Shown here: positions 46,380 through 54,862 of the stretch, piece after piece
Layout of the letters: the number at the start of each line of letters is the position of its first letter
Position numbering within the stretch: the stretch's first letter is position 1
DNA from: Sphingobacteriia bacterium 24-36-13
GTDB lineage: Bacteria; Bacteroidota; Bacteroidia; Chitinophagales; Chitinophagaceae
NCBI GenBank assembly: GCA_002281875.1
Contig: NCHN01000008.1
Coordinates: 31,385-95,384 of the forward strand
Direction of reading: 5' to 3'
DNA length: 64,000 nucleotides
The notes under the pieces: generated by a model
What the model was told of the DNA's origin: nothing
Seen by the model: the letters and a program-made list of their open reading frames with translations, nothing else
Database searches by the model: none
Position numbers and translations under genes: made by a program

Positions 46380-46829
46380 TTATTCCTTGTCTTTATCAAA
46401 CTTGCTCTTGATGTATTGAATAACGGTAGGGTCTTCTAATCCTTCCATATCACTTAATTCTAGCTCGAGGGCTTTGGTGCTTAATTGAATTTCCCAGAGT
46501 GATATAGCCAGAGAGCAGGAAAAGCTGAGCAAACTGAAGGCAAAAACCCAGTGGCTCATGATCATCCATTCTATGTAAATAAAATACATACAGATGATGC
46601 AGCTTAAAAATGCCATTACTCCCAGCGCTTGCATTTGCTTAATGAGCTTGATTCTAAATCGCAGGTTTTTAATTTGACCATGTACTACTGAATTGTTTTC
46701 CGTTTTATTGTACTCGTTGTGTAAACTTCTTACTCTTGTTGCCAATGCCAAAAAACGATTGGTATATGCCAACATAATCAAACTTATAGCAGGGAATAAA
46801 AGTGCAGGAGTGTTGATGCTTATGTCCAT
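46380..46829 (-). CDS. DUF2721 family membrane protein
   Basis: The ATG at 46829 gives 149 residues; a TTG three codons upstream is also open. The family hallmark near the N-terminus is ALLFPAISLIMLAYTNRFLA, followed by a charged region and two more helices (about 73-93 and 98-120). DUF2721 proteins are small three-helix membrane proteins of unknown role. It converges on the putative regulator gene. Confidence 0.85.
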   Translation of the reverse strand: MDISINTPALLFPAISLIMLAYTNRFLALATRVRSLHNEYNKTENNSVVHGQIKNLRFRIKLIKQMQALGVMAFLSCIICMYFIYIEWMIMSHWVFAFSLLSFSCSLAISLWEIQLSTKALELELSDMEGLEDPTVIQYIKSKFDKDKE

Positions 46830-46913
46830 ATAGTTCAAGTTACAAATTTATATTTTAACCATATCAAAACTTGCCTTACTAACGTGTGTAAGTAAAAGGG
46901 TTTTTTGATACAA

Positions 46914-46937
46914 TCATGTAGTTGAAAACCTACATGA
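46914..46937. repeat. Perfect 8-bp inverted repeat upstream of the T9SS cargo gene
   Basis: TCATGTAG and CTACATGA flank an 8-base loop (TTGAAAAC). It lies 111 bases before the ATG at 47049 in a 219-base intergenic region that also contains the palindrome AAACGTTT and a run of seven C immediately before the start. It could be an operator or a leader hairpin. Confidence 0.45.
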
Positions 46938-47048
46938 AATCCTTTAAAAACGTTTAAAATCAGGGGCAGCAGGGAGTAGATATATTTTATCTTGCTGAAA
47001 CTAAAACGTTCGAAAAAGCGTTTATAAAATACTCAGACCCCCCCGGTT

Positions 47049-47588
47049 ATGAAATTTATAAAACTGACTGCATTGTTGATGCTGGCATTTAATGTGCAAG
47101 CTCAACTATTAGAACCTGGAACCCTTAATTCCACTGGTGGCAACTATGTATTTAGAGGAGCCCCCACTATTCCCAATTTTAGTTTAGTATGGAGTGTAGG
47201 TGAATCTACCCTTATTGAAACTTTTTCTGTTAATGGAGGAATGTACTTTTTAACACAAGGAGTGCTACAACCCTTTGTGCCATTGGATTTACAAACTGTA
47301 CCCATTCAAGGATGGAACAAAGAAGAAGTAAAATACTATCCCAACCCGGTAAGCACTCAACTTCAATTTGATTTATTCAGCAACGATACTGGCAGAGTGG
47401 TATTGCGAATTCTAGATCTATTAGGCAATACCCATGGTGTAAGAGAATTTGAATACAAAACATTACCCGTTAACCAAAAAATAGATTTCAGCAAATATGC
47501 ATCAGGGCCATATTACTTGATGCTGTCTTTGTACAGCAAGGGGCAATTAAAAAAACACAGTGTGTTTAAAATATTAAAATTACGGTAA
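47049..47588 (+). CDS. Small secreted protein with T9SS type A sorting domain
   Basis: The 179-residue protein has a signal peptide (1-18, FNVQAQ), a short domain of about 70 residues (GTLNSTGGNYVF, LVWSVGESTLIETF, FLTQGVLQPF) and a T9SS C-terminal sorting domain from about residue 94 (KYYPNPVSTQLQFDLFSN to the end). It should be exported by type IX secretion and attached to the surface. It is 14 bases upstream of the giant repetitive protein gene, so the two are likely one operon. A C7 tract lies just before its start. Confidence 0.85.
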   Translation: MKFIKLTALLMLAFNVQAQLLEPGTLNSTGGNYVFRGAPTIPNFSLVWSVGESTLIETFSVNGGMYFLTQGVLQPFVPLDLQTVPIQGWNKEEVKYYPNPVSTQLQFDLFSNDTGRVVLRILDLLGNTHGVREFEYKTLPVNQKIDFSKYASGPYYLMLSLYSKGQLKKHSVFKILKLR

Positions 47589-47602
47589 GTAAAAATAGAA
47601 TT

Positions 47603-50600
47603 ATGTGTAAGAGAATTTTTGTGATTATGTTGATGTTGGTGGTATTTGCAGTGATGCGGGCAGAAGCACAGCAACTGAACTACCAAGCAATTGCCAGAAA
47701 TGCCAATGGAGTTGCACTCACGTTTAGAGATGTGGGTATTCGATTGAGTATACGTGATGGATCGCCTAATGGATCTATTGTATTTTCTGAATCAAGAAAT
47801 ATTAGAACCAATCAATTTGGTTTGTTTACAGTGGTGATAGGGAGCCCTGGAGCTAGTAATGTACTAGGAAGTATGGCTTCTATTAATTGGATTAGTGGCA
47901 ATAAATATTTACAAGTAGAGATTGACCCAGAAGGAGGGACCAATTATTTTCAAGCAGGCACTTCTCAATTACAAGCAGTCCCCTATGCATTGTTTGCCAA
48001 CGCAGCTTACCCTGTTGGCCCAGCAGGCGGAGACCTATTGGGTTCAACCTATCCCAATCCCATCATTGCACCTTTAGCAGTAACTACTGGAAAAATTGCT
48101 AACCAAGCGATTACTACACCCAAAATTGCAGACTTAAATGTAACTACCTCAAAACTAGCAGACCAAGCAGTTACCAATGCAAAAATTCAAGACAATACGA
48201 TTGCGAATATTAAATTAGTTAACAGCAGAGTAACATTGAATGGTTTGATATTAAACTTGGGTGATGCCCAAGATTTTGCAATTGGTACCAATGGCATTGA
48301 CGTCAATATTGTTTCTGCAGGCAATACCCATACATTCAATTTCCCTGATGCATCTATTGCGAATAGAGGATTAATCACACCCAATACGCAAACCATTGGT
48401 GGCAATAAAACATTCAATAACAATATTACTGCAGCAAGTTTTATAAGAGCAGGCGGATTAGCTGCACAGTTTTTAAAAGCAGATGGATCGGTAGATAATA
48501 ATATTTATTTAACCGAGAACCAGCCCATTATTGTTACCGCTACAGGAGATGCAACAGGTGTTTCTACCAGTAGCAGAACCGCTCCAGTATTGCCATTAAC
48601 CCTTGCAACAGTAAACAGTGCAGTGGGTACATATGGAACCAATATTGTTGTTCCTTCTATTACAGTAAACAACAAAGGATTAGTAACGAATGTAGTGGCC
48701 AACCCCATTCCTACAGCAACAGCTATTACCAGTGGATTACTCACCGTAGGTGATTGGAATATTTTTAATAACAAACAAAACGCTATCCCATTAGGATCAG
48801 CAGCACAATATTTTAGAGGTGATCTTACCTTAAGTAATTTTCAAACTGATGTAAGAAATCAATTAAGTGCGGGCACTAATATTACTTACGCAAATGGAAA
48901 TATAGGACTTACGAATAACAGTGTTACACTCAATACATTGCCATTAACATTAGGAGGCTCTCAAACATTTGCAACAGGTACTACTGGTGTAGATTTTAAT
49001 ATTAGCTCAGCAGGATCAGTGCATACCTTTAATATTCCCAACGCTTCTGTTTTTGCAAGAGGCTTAATCAGCAGTACCGATTACACCAATTTTAATGCAG
49101 CATATAACAACAGAATAACCAGTCTTACTACCACAGGAACCAGTGGTGCAGCCACTTTAAGCGGGAACGTGTTGAATATTCCGAATTATACTATTGCAGG
49201 ATTGGGTGGAGAAAATGCAATTGTTCCAGGCACTACATTACAATATTGGAGAGGAGACAAAACATGGCAAACACTCAGTACATCTATTGTTCCAGAAGGA
49301 ACTAATTTTTATTATACAGATACAAGATCAAGAAATGCATTGTCTATCACGACTAGTGGAAGCAATGGTGCAGCAACTTATAATAGTGCATTAGGTGTTT
49401 TCAATATACCAGCATATACATTAAATGGATTAGGTGGTGTACCGTCTAGCAGATTAATTAATGGTTTAGACTTATCGGCTGATAGAACATTTAGTACATC
49501 AGATATTGCAGAAGGAAGTAGGGAGTATTTTACTGCTGCAAGAGCAAGAACATCAATCAGTTTAACAACAGTTGGCACGGGTGGTTTATCAACTTATGAT
49601 AATACAACTGGCGTTTTAAATATCCCCAATTATACAGTTACAGGTTTAGGAGCAGAACCTAGCATCACTGCAGGTAATGCATTACAATATTGGAGAGGTG
49701 ATAAAACATGGCAGACACTTAACACTACTGTTGTTCCAGAAGGCACGAATGAATATTTTACTCAAGCAAAGGCAAGATCATCTATTAGCTTAACCACAAC
49801 TGGCACCAGTGGCTCTGCAGTATATAGCCCAGCTACAGGTGTTTTAAATGTTCCTAGTTATACATTAGGCGGACTAGGTGGTGAAACAGCCATTACGCCA
49901 GGCAATATTTTGGAATATTGGAGGGGAGATAAAACTTGGCAAACACTAAATACTACAGTTGTTCCTGAGGGCACTAATCAATATTTTACTCAAGCAAAAG
50001 CAAGAACATCTATCAGTTTAACAACAACTGGTACAAATGGTGCAGCTGCTTATGATAATACTACTGGAGCGTTAAATGTTCCTGCATATACTTTAGCAGG
50101 ACTTGGTGGAGTACCAACTTCAAGACAAATCAATGGCGTTGATTTATCAACAGATAGAACATTCACTACTACAGAAATAAATGAGGGAACAAATTTATAT
50201 TTCAATAACACCAGAGCTAGATCTGCAATAAGTTTAACAACAACTGGAAATAGTGGTCAAGCAGTATATAATAATATCACTGGAATACTTAACATACCGG
50301 AATATACAATTGGTGGCTTAGGTGGGGTATCAACAGCTAGAACTATTAATGGAATAGACTTATCCGCTAACCAGAGTTTTGCAGTTGGTACTGCAGGTAA
50401 TACTTTTAATATTTCAAATGCAGGGACCGTACATTCTTTTAATATACCAAACTCATCCACTGCATTAGTGACTGGTGGGTTACTAAGCAACACCGATTGG
50501 ACAACATTTAATAATAAACAAAATGCTATAAGTGGAACTGGGTATGGCAAATGGGCAGGTAGTACTATCTCCTTTATTCCGCAAATTCCTTTAGGAACAG

Positions 50601-52303
50601 ATGTCACAGGAACCTTGTTAGCAGGGAATTTTGGTGCATTAACTGGAGATGTAACTAATACTGCAGGATCTTATGCAACAACTATTAGCAATGATGCAAT
50701 TACAACAGCAAAGATTTTAAATGGTAGTGTAACTAATGATAAAATTGCTGATGGAACTGTGTCAAACATAAAATTAGTCAATAGTTCATTTAACCTAGGT
50801 TCAACAAGTATTGCACTAGGCTCAACTACTACAAATGTTGCTGGATTAACATTAACATCACCTACAATAAATACTCCTGCAATAAATTATACAAATACCA
50901 GCCCAATAACTGCTGGGGCAAATACTCAAGGAAGTCTAAACATTACTACTGATCACAATATTATTTTAACCGCTGCCGCTTCATCTGCTGTTACTTTACC
51001 TGTAGGTATAGAAGGTAGAAGGATTACCATAGTTAATAGAGGTGCAAACCCTGTTAATGTATATCCTGCTGCAGGTGGTCAAATTAATACTCTAGGTACA
51101 AATGCCGTTTTTTCAAATATTCCAGCAAATACCTACGCAGAATTTTATGCAACTTCTACTACACAATGGTATTCTGCAAATAGCGCTTCTGCGTCCACTA
51201 CACAATGGAATGTTCTTGGGAACACAGGATTGAACGCAGCTAACAATTTCGTTGGAACAACAGATGCTGTTGCATTAAGATTTAGAGTAAACAATACATT
51301 CGCAGGTCAAATTCATCCTACTTCAACTGTTGGTAATACAAGCTTTGGACTTAACACAAACGACTCGGATGGAGCTGGTGATTATAATTCAGCATTCGGG
51401 TCATTTGCATTAAATGGAATAACAGTTGGGCATCAAAATTCAGCATTTGGGGCAGGGGCTTTGTCAAATACAAATTCAGGTAATGATAATACAGCAGTTG
51501 GACAAGGAGCGCTATTCGCAAATTTAAGTGGTGCAAATAATACCGCAGTTGGCCAAGGAGCCCTGACAAGTAATCAAAATGGAACAAGCAATGTTGCTAT
51601 TGGTCAAGCTAGCTTAAGAGCAATAGTGAATACAGATAGAAATACTGCAATAGGAAGAGCAGCAATTGAGAATATAACTTCAGGAGCAGACAACACGGTT
51701 CTTGGTTACATTGCTGGAAGAAATCATGGTACAACTTTTTCCGATCTAACAACAAATGTTGTAGGAACTCTCACAGAAAGTGTATTAATTGGATCATTTG
51801 CTAGACCTTCTGCAGATAATAGGCAAAATGAAATAGTAATTGGCTATAATGCTTTTGGAGCTGGAAATAATTCTGTACAACTTGGAAACACTTTTGTTAC
51901 AAAAGTAAATACTTCTGGTTCAATGAATGCATCTAAATTTATTGGTAATACAAGCACAACTGCTGTAACAACACACAATAATACAATCACTGGCGCAACA
52001 GCAGGAGTTGGTTCTATTTCACTTTCGGGAAATGATGTAGCAGGTTTTATAACATTTACAACCGGCGCAGGTCCTGCAGGAACTGGTAATTTTATAACAA
52101 TTACATTTGGTTCAACCTTTGCAGGAAGTAATCCTGTTGTTATAATTCAGCCTATTATAAATGGAGCAACTCCTGGAATTGCCACAAGTATCTACTGTTT
52201 GCCAAGTTCTACAACTACATCAACTTTTACAATATCCACCGGTACTGCATTAATTGCCAATACCCAATACCAAATCGCTTACCACGTAATAGGCCGTCAA
52301 TAA
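47603..52303 (+). CDS. Giant repetitive fibre-like secreted protein with YadA-head-like repeats
   Basis: This 1566-residue protein has a signal peptide (about 1-22, RAEAQ) and a Bacteroidota-type N-terminal domain (LNYQAIARNANGVALTFRDV, about 25-130). Low-complexity Thr/Asn/Gly-rich beta repeats follow, some of about 75 residues containing YWRGDKTWQTL and VPEGTN-YFT, as in phage tail fibres. Near residues 1260-1370 are seven NTAVGQGAL-type repeats like YadA heads, and the C-terminus is a beta domain. No T9SS sorting domain is present. It looks like a trimeric adhesin fibre, perhaps held by its small T9SS partner. Function is inferred. Confidence 0.8.
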   Translation: MCKRIFVIMLMLVVFAVMRAEAQQLNYQAIARNANGVALTFRDVGIRLSIRDGSPNGSIVFSESRNIRTNQFGLFTVVIGSPGASNVLGSMASINWISGNKYLQVEIDPEGGTNYFQAGTSQLQAVPYALFANAAYPVGPAGGDLLGSTYPNPIIAPLAVTTGKIANQAITTPKIADLNVTTSKLADQAVTNAKIQDNTIANIKLVNSRVTLNGLILNLGDAQDFAIGTNGIDVNIVSAGNTHTFNFPDASIANRGLITPNTQTIGGNKTFNNNITAASFIRAGGLAAQFLKADGSVDNNIYLTENQPIIVTATGDATGVSTSSRTAPVLPLTLATVNSAVGTYGTNIVVPSITVNNKGLVTNVVANPIPTATAITSGLLTVGDWNIFNNKQNAIPLGSAAQYFRGDLTLSNFQTDVRNQLSAGTNITYANGNIGLTNNSVTLNTLPLTLGGSQTFATGTTGVDFNISSAGSVHTFNIPNASVFARGLISSTDYTNFNAAYNNRITSLTTTGTSGAATLSGNVLNIPNYTIAGLGGENAIVPGTTLQYWRGDKTWQTLSTSIVPEGTNFYYTDTRSRNALSITTSGSNGAATYNSALGVFNIPAYTLNGLGGVPSSRLINGLDLSADRTFSTSDIAEGSREYFTAARARTSISLTTVGTGGLSTYDNTTGVLNIPNYTVTGLGAEPSITAGNALQYWRGDKTWQTLNTTVVPEGTNEYFTQAKARSSISLTTTGTSGSAVYSPATGVLNVPSYTLGGLGGETAITPGNILEYWRGDKTWQTLNTTVVPEGTNQYFTQAKARTSISLTTTGTNGAAAYDNTTGALNVPAYTLAGLGGVPTSRQINGVDLSTDRTFTTTEINEGTNLYFNNTRARSAISLTTTGNSGQAVYNNITGILNIPEYTIGGLGGVSTARTINGIDLSANQSFAVGTAGNTFNISNAGTVHSFNIPNSSTALVTGGLLSNTDWTTFNNKQNAISGTGYGKWAGSTISFIPQIPLGTDVTGTLLAGNFGALTGDVTNTAGSYATTISNDAITTAKILNGSVTNDKIADGTVSNIKLVNSSFNLGSTSIALGSTTTNVAGLTLTSPTINTPAINYTNTSPITAGANTQGSLNITTDHNIILTAAASSAVTLPVGIEGRRITIVNRGANPVNVYPAAGGQINTLGTNAVFSNIPANTYAEFYATSTTQWYSANSASASTTQWNVLGNTGLNAANNFVGTTDAVALRFRVNNTFAGQIHPTSTVGNTSFGLNTNDSDGAGDYNSAFGSFALNGITVGHQNSAFGAGALSNTNSGNDNTAVGQGALFANLSGANNTAVGQGALTSNQNGTSNVAIGQASLRAIVNTDRNTAIGRAAIENITSGADNTVLGYIAGRNHGTTFSDLTTNVVGTLTESVLIGSFARPSADNRQNEIVIGYNAFGAGNNSVQLGNTFVTKVNTSGSMNASKFIGNTSTTAVTTHNNTITGATAGVGSISLSGNDVAGFITFTTGAGPAGTGNFITITFGSTFAGSNPVVIIQPIINGATPGIATSIYCLPSSTTTSTFTISTGTALIANTQYQIAYHVIGRQ
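49120..50370 (+). repeat. Intragenic repeat array of about 225-base units
   Basis: Within the giant gene, units encode GLGG, YWRGDKTWQTL, VPEGTN and SISLTTTGT blocks. The YWRGDKTWQTL copies start near 49241, 49685 and 49913, that is 444 and 228 bases apart (two units and one unit of about 225). Intervening units replace YWRGDK with an INGLDLSADRTF-type block. Such arrays can change copy number by recombination. Confidence 0.75.
51384..51720 (+). repeat. YadA-head-like repeats
   Basis: Seven copies of an N-x-A-[FVI]-G-x3-L pattern are encoded: NSAFGSFAL, NSAFGAGAL, NTAVGQGAL twice, NVAIGQASL, NTAIGRAAI and NTVLGYIAG (the last degenerate). This is the left-handed beta-roll repeat of trimeric adhesin heads, with longer spacers here. 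Confidence 0.75.
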
Positions 52304-52308
52304 CATCA

Positions 52309-52336
52309 AACGCACCCCTTTCACAAGGAGTGCGTT
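52309..52336 (+). terminator. Probable terminator hairpin after the fibre gene
   Basis: AACGCACCCCTT pairs with AAGGAGTGCGTT across the loop TCAC with one mismatch. The following sequence is T-rich (CTTTCATCTTT) but has no long T run, so termination strength is uncertain. It lies between two convergent genes. Confidence 0.55.
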
Positions 52337-52378
52337 CTTTCATCTTTCATCTTTGTAAAACCAAACCAACAAAAAAGC

Positions 52379-54772
52379 CTATTTTAATTTCCACTCTAGT
52401 GGAATATTCAAGCGGAGGGTAAAGTTGCGGCCCATATTAAATACACCTGCACGTCCTGTTACTAAATTGTCTGCTGTGTACTTTAATCTGCTTAAGTGAT
52501 TTTGATAAGCTACATCGGTAATATTATTTGCAGCTAAATTAATGGTAGCAAATGTTCTTCCCTTGCTTTGGATATCTGCACCAATTCCAAAATTGAGTAA
52601 GGAAAATCCTTGTGTTGCTGTTTCAGTATTATAAGTGGTGAATACTCGGTTTTGTGTAAACATATTATCCAACTCTATCTTCACATAAAAATTTCTTAAT
52701 GATCCATTAGCCACTTTTGCAAAGTCTCCTCTTAATTCGGTGGTCCATCTTGCAGGTGGAATAAATGGTAAGCGATTGTTTCCTTCATAAGGGGTATTGA
52801 ATTTGCCTGCCACATAAGAGAAAGTGCTAGCCAAGTGTAACCAGTCTAATGGATGTGGATGTATATCTATCTTGGTTTCAAAGCCATACAATCTTGCATT
52901 GTTTTGTCTAAACTGAAATGCCATCATATCTTCTCCATCTACATTCACTAATGAATCGCCACCGAAAACACTATTCAACTTAGAATAGAAAATATAATTG
53001 CTGATGCTATTGTAAAAAGCGGTTACTTGAAAACTAAAATGCTGTGTATTTACTTCTATTCCAGCATCGGCTTGTATTGATGTTTCATTCTTCAAGTTTT
53101 GATCGCCATGCTCATATCTATTCGTTCCTTCATGAGTTCCATTACTGGCTAACTCAGATACAGAAGGCGCTCTATAACCTCTAGACAAATTGGCTTTCAA
53201 TGTTACTGCTTCCGATGCATTGTAACTCAAACCAACAGATCCACTGATATTACTAAAGGTTTTGCTGAAAGTATTGAATTTTACTTCGGTACCTTCTGTA
53301 AATCCTTCGCTGTTTAATTTTCTATAATCGCTTCTAAGTCCTCCACTCAATGTCAACTTATCATTGAATGTTTTTCTAGTGTAAACAAATAAACCCGCAT
53401 CAAATAATTTATATGCTGGAATCAATACTTCGTCTGCTTTATTTTGATTTTGTTGCTGCATTCCATTCACACCAATACTAGTTTTCCATCCGTTCATATC
53501 GGCAAAATGATATTGCAGATTATAATTCACAGTTCGCAAATCAAAATACAATTCAGGACTGGTGGGCGCTTCAGGGTCTCCAAATTCTTTTCTTTGGTTT
53601 CTCTGATAGCCAATATTAAATTGAAGTCTACCTGTTCCTAATGCAATATTATTGTCTAAAGCAATTTTAAAATGATTAATACCTTGTGATGGTGTTTGTG
53701 TTTTTCTTTCATTTAAATCTGCATCGGTTGCAATTCTTTCTAGTGGAGAACCTGCAAACAAAATAAATTTTCCTGTTGCATCATCTCTATCACCTTCTAC
53801 TAAACCAAGGTTTTGATTAAAATTACTTACCATCAAATGGCTGTATCCCCAGCTTTTATTGATGCCAATGTATCCACCAAAATTTCGCTCATTAAACCTG
53901 CTTCCTAATACACGACCATCGTATTTATTTTGATAGTCTTTTGCACTTTTAAATGAACCATACATATTGTAATTGAATCCATTTTTAAAATGACCTGCTG
54001 TATTAAAATTATTACTGATTAAACCATTATTGCTATTGGTGGCTACATTGTAATTGGCTCTAATACGGCCTTGTTCTACTGGTACATTCGTAATGATATT
54101 CACTACCCCTCCCATTCCATCAGATCCGTATAATAATGAAGCTGGTCCTTTTAATACTTCTACTCTTTGCACACTTGCTTCGTCAATTTCAATACCATGC
54201 TCATCTCCCCATTGTTGTCCTTCTTGTCTTACACCATCATTAATAGTGATGACTCTATTGTATCCTAAACCTCTAATGATGGGTTTGCTAATTGCAGGAC
54301 CTGTGCTTAATGCGCCTACACCAGGCACTAATTTGCTCAACGCATCAATAATATTCGTTGAACTTAAACGCATTAAATCGGTTTTTCTTACTACTGAAAT
54401 GGCTTGTGGATTTTGTGAGATTCTCACTGCAGATGCAACCCCGGTTACGGTTACTGCTTCGTGCTCTACTACTGATTGCTTTAATGCAATATCTAAAACC
54501 TGCGCTTGAGTAACGGCAACTGTTTTCAAGAATGCTGCATAGCCCATAAAACTTACTTCAACCAAATATTTTCCTGAAGGAATATTGGCTGTTGCATAGC
54601 TTCCATCGGCTCCTGTTACTGTTCCTGTTTTTAATTCATGTAAATAAATAGATGCCCCCACTAATGGTTTACCCGTTTGTGCGTCGGTCACTTTACCTTT
54701 TAATGAGCCATTGGCTAAAGCGGCGGCTGTAATCCAACCTAAACAAAACAATGTCAAAACAATTGATTTCAT
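52379..54772 (-). CDS. TonB-dependent receptor with carboxypeptidase-like N-terminal domain
   Basis: The 797-residue protein has a signal peptide (about 1-20), a carboxypeptidase-regulatory-like domain (GKVTDAQTGKPLVGASIYLH, about 23-100), a plug (about 110-230, with VQRVEVLKGPASLLYGSDG) and a barrel ending LRLNIPLEWKLK. A possible loop segment near residue 615 is VDGEDMMAFQFRQNNARLYG. General barrel features recall ZnuD-type receptors, but I cannot name the ligand. It stands alone on the minus strand. Confidence 0.9.
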   Translation of the reverse strand: MKSIVLTLFCLGWITAAALANGSLKGKVTDAQTGKPLVGASIYLHELKTGTVTGADGSYATANIPSGKYLVEVSFMGYAAFLKTVAVTQAQVLDIALKQSVVEHEAVTVTGVASAVRISQNPQAISVVRKTDLMRLSSTNIIDALSKLVPGVGALSTGPAISKPIIRGLGYNRVITINDGVRQEGQQWGDEHGIEIDEASVQRVEVLKGPASLLYGSDGMGGVVNIITNVPVEQGRIRANYNVATNSNNGLISNNFNTAGHFKNGFNYNMYGSFKSAKDYQNKYDGRVLGSRFNERNFGGYIGINKSWGYSHLMVSNFNQNLGLVEGDRDDATGKFILFAGSPLERIATDADLNERKTQTPSQGINHFKIALDNNIALGTGRLQFNIGYQRNQRKEFGDPEAPTSPELYFDLRTVNYNLQYHFADMNGWKTSIGVNGMQQQNQNKADEVLIPAYKLFDAGLFVYTRKTFNDKLTLSGGLRSDYRKLNSEGFTEGTEVKFNTFSKTFSNISGSVGLSYNASEAVTLKANLSRGYRAPSVSELASNGTHEGTNRYEHGDQNLKNETSIQADAGIEVNTQHFSFQVTAFYNSISNYIFYSKLNSVFGGDSLVNVDGEDMMAFQFRQNNARLYGFETKIDIHPHPLDWLHLASTFSYVAGKFNTPYEGNNRLPFIPPARWTTELRGDFAKVANGSLRNFYVKIELDNMFTQNRVFTTYNTETATQGFSLLNFGIGADIQSKGRTFATINLAANNITDVAYQNHLSRLKYTADNLVTGRAGVFNMGRNFTLRLNIPLEWKLK

Positions 54773-54862
54773 ATCCTTCTATTTTTTGCTACTATGTTGC
54801 AAATATAGGGAGGCATTTGAATTTTTACATCATTGTTGCAAAAATATTTTTAGGGGTGGATT

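Noticed and set aside
47603-52303. Phage tail fibre gene, hence a prophage remnant
   Set aside because: There are no other phage genes nearby, the N-terminus is a Bacteroidota secreted-protein type with a signal peptide, and the upstream partner has a T9SS sorting domain.
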